Assembly (NCBI GenBank): GCA_965222695.1
Contig: OZ244967.1
Span: 744,001 to 808,000, forward strand
DNA length: 64,000 nucleotides
Reading direction: 5' to 3'
Source of the DNA: UBA7957 sp965222695
GTDB lineage: Bacteria; Pseudomonadota; Gammaproteobacteria; Granulosicoccales; Granulosicoccaceae
The notes under the pieces were generated by a model. The model was given only the letters and a program-made list of their open reading frames with translations, made no database searches and had not been told where the DNA came from. Each line of letters begins with the position of its first letter. Position 1 is the first letter of the stretch. Position numbers and translations under genes: made by a program. This document shows, one piece after another, positions 62,006 through 64,000 of the stretch.

Positions 62006-62676
62006 ATTTGTTTTCTCAAGCTGAGATCGCCGGAATCGGCATGACCTCACAAAGGACACGCGACCGAATGGTACAGCGTCTTGAGCAACTGGGCGTTGAA
62101 GACAGGCAGGTGCTTGAGGTGATGGCGAGGGTTCCGCGGCATTTGTTTATGGATGAAGCGATGGCTTCGCGGGCCTACGAAGATGTAGCCTTGCCGATCG
62201 GTGAAAGCCAAACCATATCACAACCTTATATAGTGGCGAGAATGACCGAAATGCTGCTGGCGCGCAGCCCCTTGCATAAGGTGTTGGAAGTCGGTACAGG
62301 TTCCGGATATCAGGCCGCTGTACTGTCGCGCCTGGTGGATCAGGTATACACTTGCGAACGAATACAGAGCCTGTCAGGCAAAGCCAAACAGCGATTCCGG
62401 CGTCTTGGTTACAGCAATATAGAATGCCGGCATTCGGACGGTAGCTGGGGTTGGCCTGAAAAAGGACTATTCGACGGCATCATGGTCACTGCAGCCCCGG
62501 AGGTTATTCCGGATTCGCTGACAGAGCAATTGGCGGTGGGAGGGAGATTGGTTTGCCCGGTCGGTCGGCAGCACGGTGATCAAATCTTGACGGTTGTCAG
62601 TCGCACAGAAACGGAATTTTTGGTCGAAACCAAAGAATCTGTGCGATTTGTACCATTTTTAAGTGGAAAATTCTGA
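61987..62676 (+). CDS. pcm: protein-L-isoaspartate O-methyltransferase
   Basis: 229 residues; starts inside surE. If started at Met19 (62041) it is 211 residues, nearer the usual ~208. SAM site VLEVGTGSGYQAAVLS, substrate side PRHLFMDEAMASRAYEDVALPIGESQTISQPYIVARM, and FDGIMVTAAPEVIPDSL. Repairs isoaspartyl residues in ageing proteins. Standard partner of surE. Confidence 0.93.
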   Translation: MAWPTIDLFSQAEIAGIGMTSQRTRDRMVQRLEQLGVEDRQVLEVMARVPRHLFMDEAMASRAYEDVALPIGESQTISQPYIVARMTEMLLARSPLHKVLEVGTGSGYQAAVLSRLVDQVYTCERIQSLSGKAKQRFRRLGYSNIECRHSDGSWGWPEKGLFDGIMVTAAPEVIPDSLTEQLAVGGRLVCPVGRQHGDQILTVVSRTETEFLVETKESVRFVPFLSGKF

Positions 62677-62777
62677 AAACCTGCTATTAGTTCTTATCTA
62701 AACCTTTTTTTTATCCAGGTAGAAGTGCGGCGGACGCTTTGGTGGAGTAAAAAAAGTTTTTTGGGGATACCTGAGCG

Positions 62778-63362
62778 ATGAATTTTTTTTCTCGCCTCTA
62801 TGAGATGGTCCTGCGTTGGGCTGACCATCCGAAGGCGACGCACTACCTGGCAGGTTTGAGTTTCATCGAGTCTGCTTTTGCCCCAGTCCCGCCGCCCGAT
62901 GTCATGCTGATACCCATGACACTCAAGAATCCCGGCAAGGGTATGTCTTTGGCGTTCCAGACGACCTTGTTTTCGATTCTCGGCGGTCTTTTCGGCTACC
63001 TGATCGGTTATTTTGCGTTTGAATTGCTCGAACCGTTTTTACACGATTTTGGTTATTGGGAAAAATTTCAAAAGGTGGTAGAATGGTTTAAGAAGTGGGG
63101 CTTTAGTATTGTTTTTATTGCAGGTTTTTCCCCACTTCCGTATAAATTGTTTACAATTGCGGCCGGAACTTTAAAGCTTTCTCTGGTACCTTTCTTACTC
63201 GCGTCCTTTATCGGTCGGGGTTCCAGATTCTTCCTGGTAGCAATTTTGGTAATGAAGTTCGGTCCACGGGTAGAGCCTGTTATTAGAAAATATGTTGAAT
63301 GGCTCGGATGGGGCTCGGTGGTGATACTTGCGGTGGCTATTTACTGGGTTCGCGGAGGATAA
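62778..63362 (+). CDS. yqaA: YqaA/DedA-family inner membrane protein
   Basis: 194 residues with several membrane segments. SFIESAFAPVPPPDVMLIPMTL and GGLFGYLIGYFAFE and the G-[FY]-x-P-x-P-Y-K motif FIAGFSPLPYKLFTIAAG identify the YqaA branch of the SNARE-associated/DedA family. Between pcm and nlpD, as in other gammaproteobacteria. Thought to assist lipid or membrane homeostasis in the wider family. Confidence 0.9.
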   Translation: MNFFSRLYEMVLRWADHPKATHYLAGLSFIESAFAPVPPPDVMLIPMTLKNPGKGMSLAFQTTLFSILGGLFGYLIGYFAFELLEPFLHDFGYWEKFQKVVEWFKKWGFSIVFIAGFSPLPYKLFTIAAGTLKLSLVPFLLASFIGRGSRFFLVAILVMKFGPRVEPVIRKYVEWLGWGSVVILAVAIYWVRGG

Positions 63363-64000
63363 ATGTCGACTTGCCGCATTCGCGCAGTGGCGATTCTGCT
63401 TGGAGTTCTTTCGGTGTCGTGTGCCGGACAATTACCGGTAAAGTCACCCAATATTGCCTTGGATAAGTATATAGTGCGCCCTGGTGATACAGTTGAGTTG
63501 GTCGCTTACCGTTATCGCATGCATCCCGATGAATTGAGAGCGATTAATAATCTGTCCGGCGGCAGTCTGTTATCTCCAGGGTTGCGTTTGTCGATTTCAA
63601 GACCTGCAAAAATAAAGAGAAAAACTGTTGCCAAGCGTGCGAATCCGATTATAGTACCAAAACCCGTCATTGAACGAGCCACGCAGGCAGTACAGCCTAT
63701 TGTATTACCGTCCGGTTCCAGAGTTGCTAAAAAAGAAGAGATTATCGAAACCGTAGAATTCGAGCCGAAAAGGAAAAAGAAGCACGTTCCTTCACCCAAC
63801 ACGCGGCAGTATCATGCGTCCGTGAACGGGTGGGTCTGGCCGACCAGCGGTTCAGTTGCCCGTAGCTTTCAACCCAATGTCGTGAATCGGCAGGGATTGG
63901 ATATTACTGCACGAGCAGGCGAAGAAGTGGTTGCCGCAGCTGACGGAACCGTTGTATACAGCGGCCAGGATTTGGCGAGTCACGGCAAGCTCGTAATCCT
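63363..64000 (+). CDS. nlpD: lipoprotein NlpD, 3' truncated by window edge
   Basis: Starts at ATG 63363, directly after the yqaA stop, with GGAGG six bases before. The 212 visible residues show a lipoprotein signal (LLGVLSVSC|AG), a LysM domain (about 35-80, KYIVRPGDTVELVAYRYRM..NNLSGG..LSPGLRLSI), a basic linker and the beginning of the M23 domain (about 150 on, GWVWPTSGSVARSFQP, GLDITARAGEEVVAAADGTVVYSG). In E. coli NlpD activates the AmiC amidase during division. The M23 domain is cut off before its catalytic region, so activity cannot be judged. Confidence 0.93.
   Translation, partial: MSTCRIRAVAILLGVLSVSCAGQLPVKSPNIALDKYIVRPGDTVELVAYRYRMHPDELRAINNLSGGSLLSPGLRLSISRPAKIKRKTVAKRANPIIVPKPVIERATQAVQPIVLPSGSRVAKKEEIIETVEFEPKRKKKHVPSPNTRQYHASVNGWVWPTSGSVARSFQPNVVNRQGLDITARAGEEVVAAADGTVVYSGQDLASHGKLVI

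Overview
The window reads as the chromosome of a free-living, probably aquatic, heterotrophic gammaproteobacterium. The main taxonomic clue is the right end, surE-pcm-yqaA-nlpD, which is the gammaproteobacterial block that normally leads into rpoS. LamB-type porin, MalS/PulA-type amylases, HexR-like RpiR regulation and lipoproteins with ordinary lipoboxes also point to a Gram-negative. No species can be named from sequence alone.

Layout. 1-6400 is an AT-richer, island-like segment: a truncated 27-residue YD-repeat protein, a small lipoprotein, an XerC-like recombinase with an HTH/zinc-ribbon partner, an AlpA-like regulator, an island hypothetical and a P4-type integrase at the right edge. 6803-16467 is a LacI-controlled glycoside locus: a sulfatase/phosphonate monoester hydrolase-type enzyme, an AGE-family epimerase/isomerase, a GH63-like glycosidase, a CUT1 ABC importer and its LacI repressor, with two matching LacI-type operators. 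16692-33156 is an alpha-glucan locus: maltoporin, glycan-binding-like lipoprotein, pullulanase, MalS-like amylase, aldo/keto reductase, a MalQ fused to a SnoaL-like domain, a HexR/RpiR regulator, MalK-MalE-MalF-MalG and an orphan P-loop-like protein. Palindromes close to TGTAGTAAAATTACA lie before several of these genes and suggest one RpiR regulon.

33320-44361 holds a group II PLP decarboxylase, an ECF sigma operon (sigma, TM protein, small secreted protein, DUF3106 protein) with an upstream EF-hand protein, and a CitA/CitB-type two-component system facing a TctC-TctB-TctA tricarboxylate importer, then an MFS permease. 44479-52951 carries a TolB-like propeller protein coupled to a giant M1-M28-PDZ metallopeptidase, class II DAHP synthase, and metY with an alpha/beta hydrolase. 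53028-60230 has a three-heme surface-type cytochrome, a very unusual 82-residue low-complexity protein, an intradiol dioxygenase, a lipoprotein sulfatase and a TctD/TctE-like two-component system. 60270-64000 has tRNA-Arg(CCT), a PilZ protein, surE, pcm, yqaA and the start of nlpD.

Non-coding structure is notable: three foldback repeat families (one with 34-bp terminal inverted repeats), two of which overlap the stop codon of the preceding gene, plus REP-like GTAGGAGC elements at four loci, and a hairpin between the binding-protein and permease genes of the first ABC operon. No CRISPR, rRNA or complete prophage was seen.
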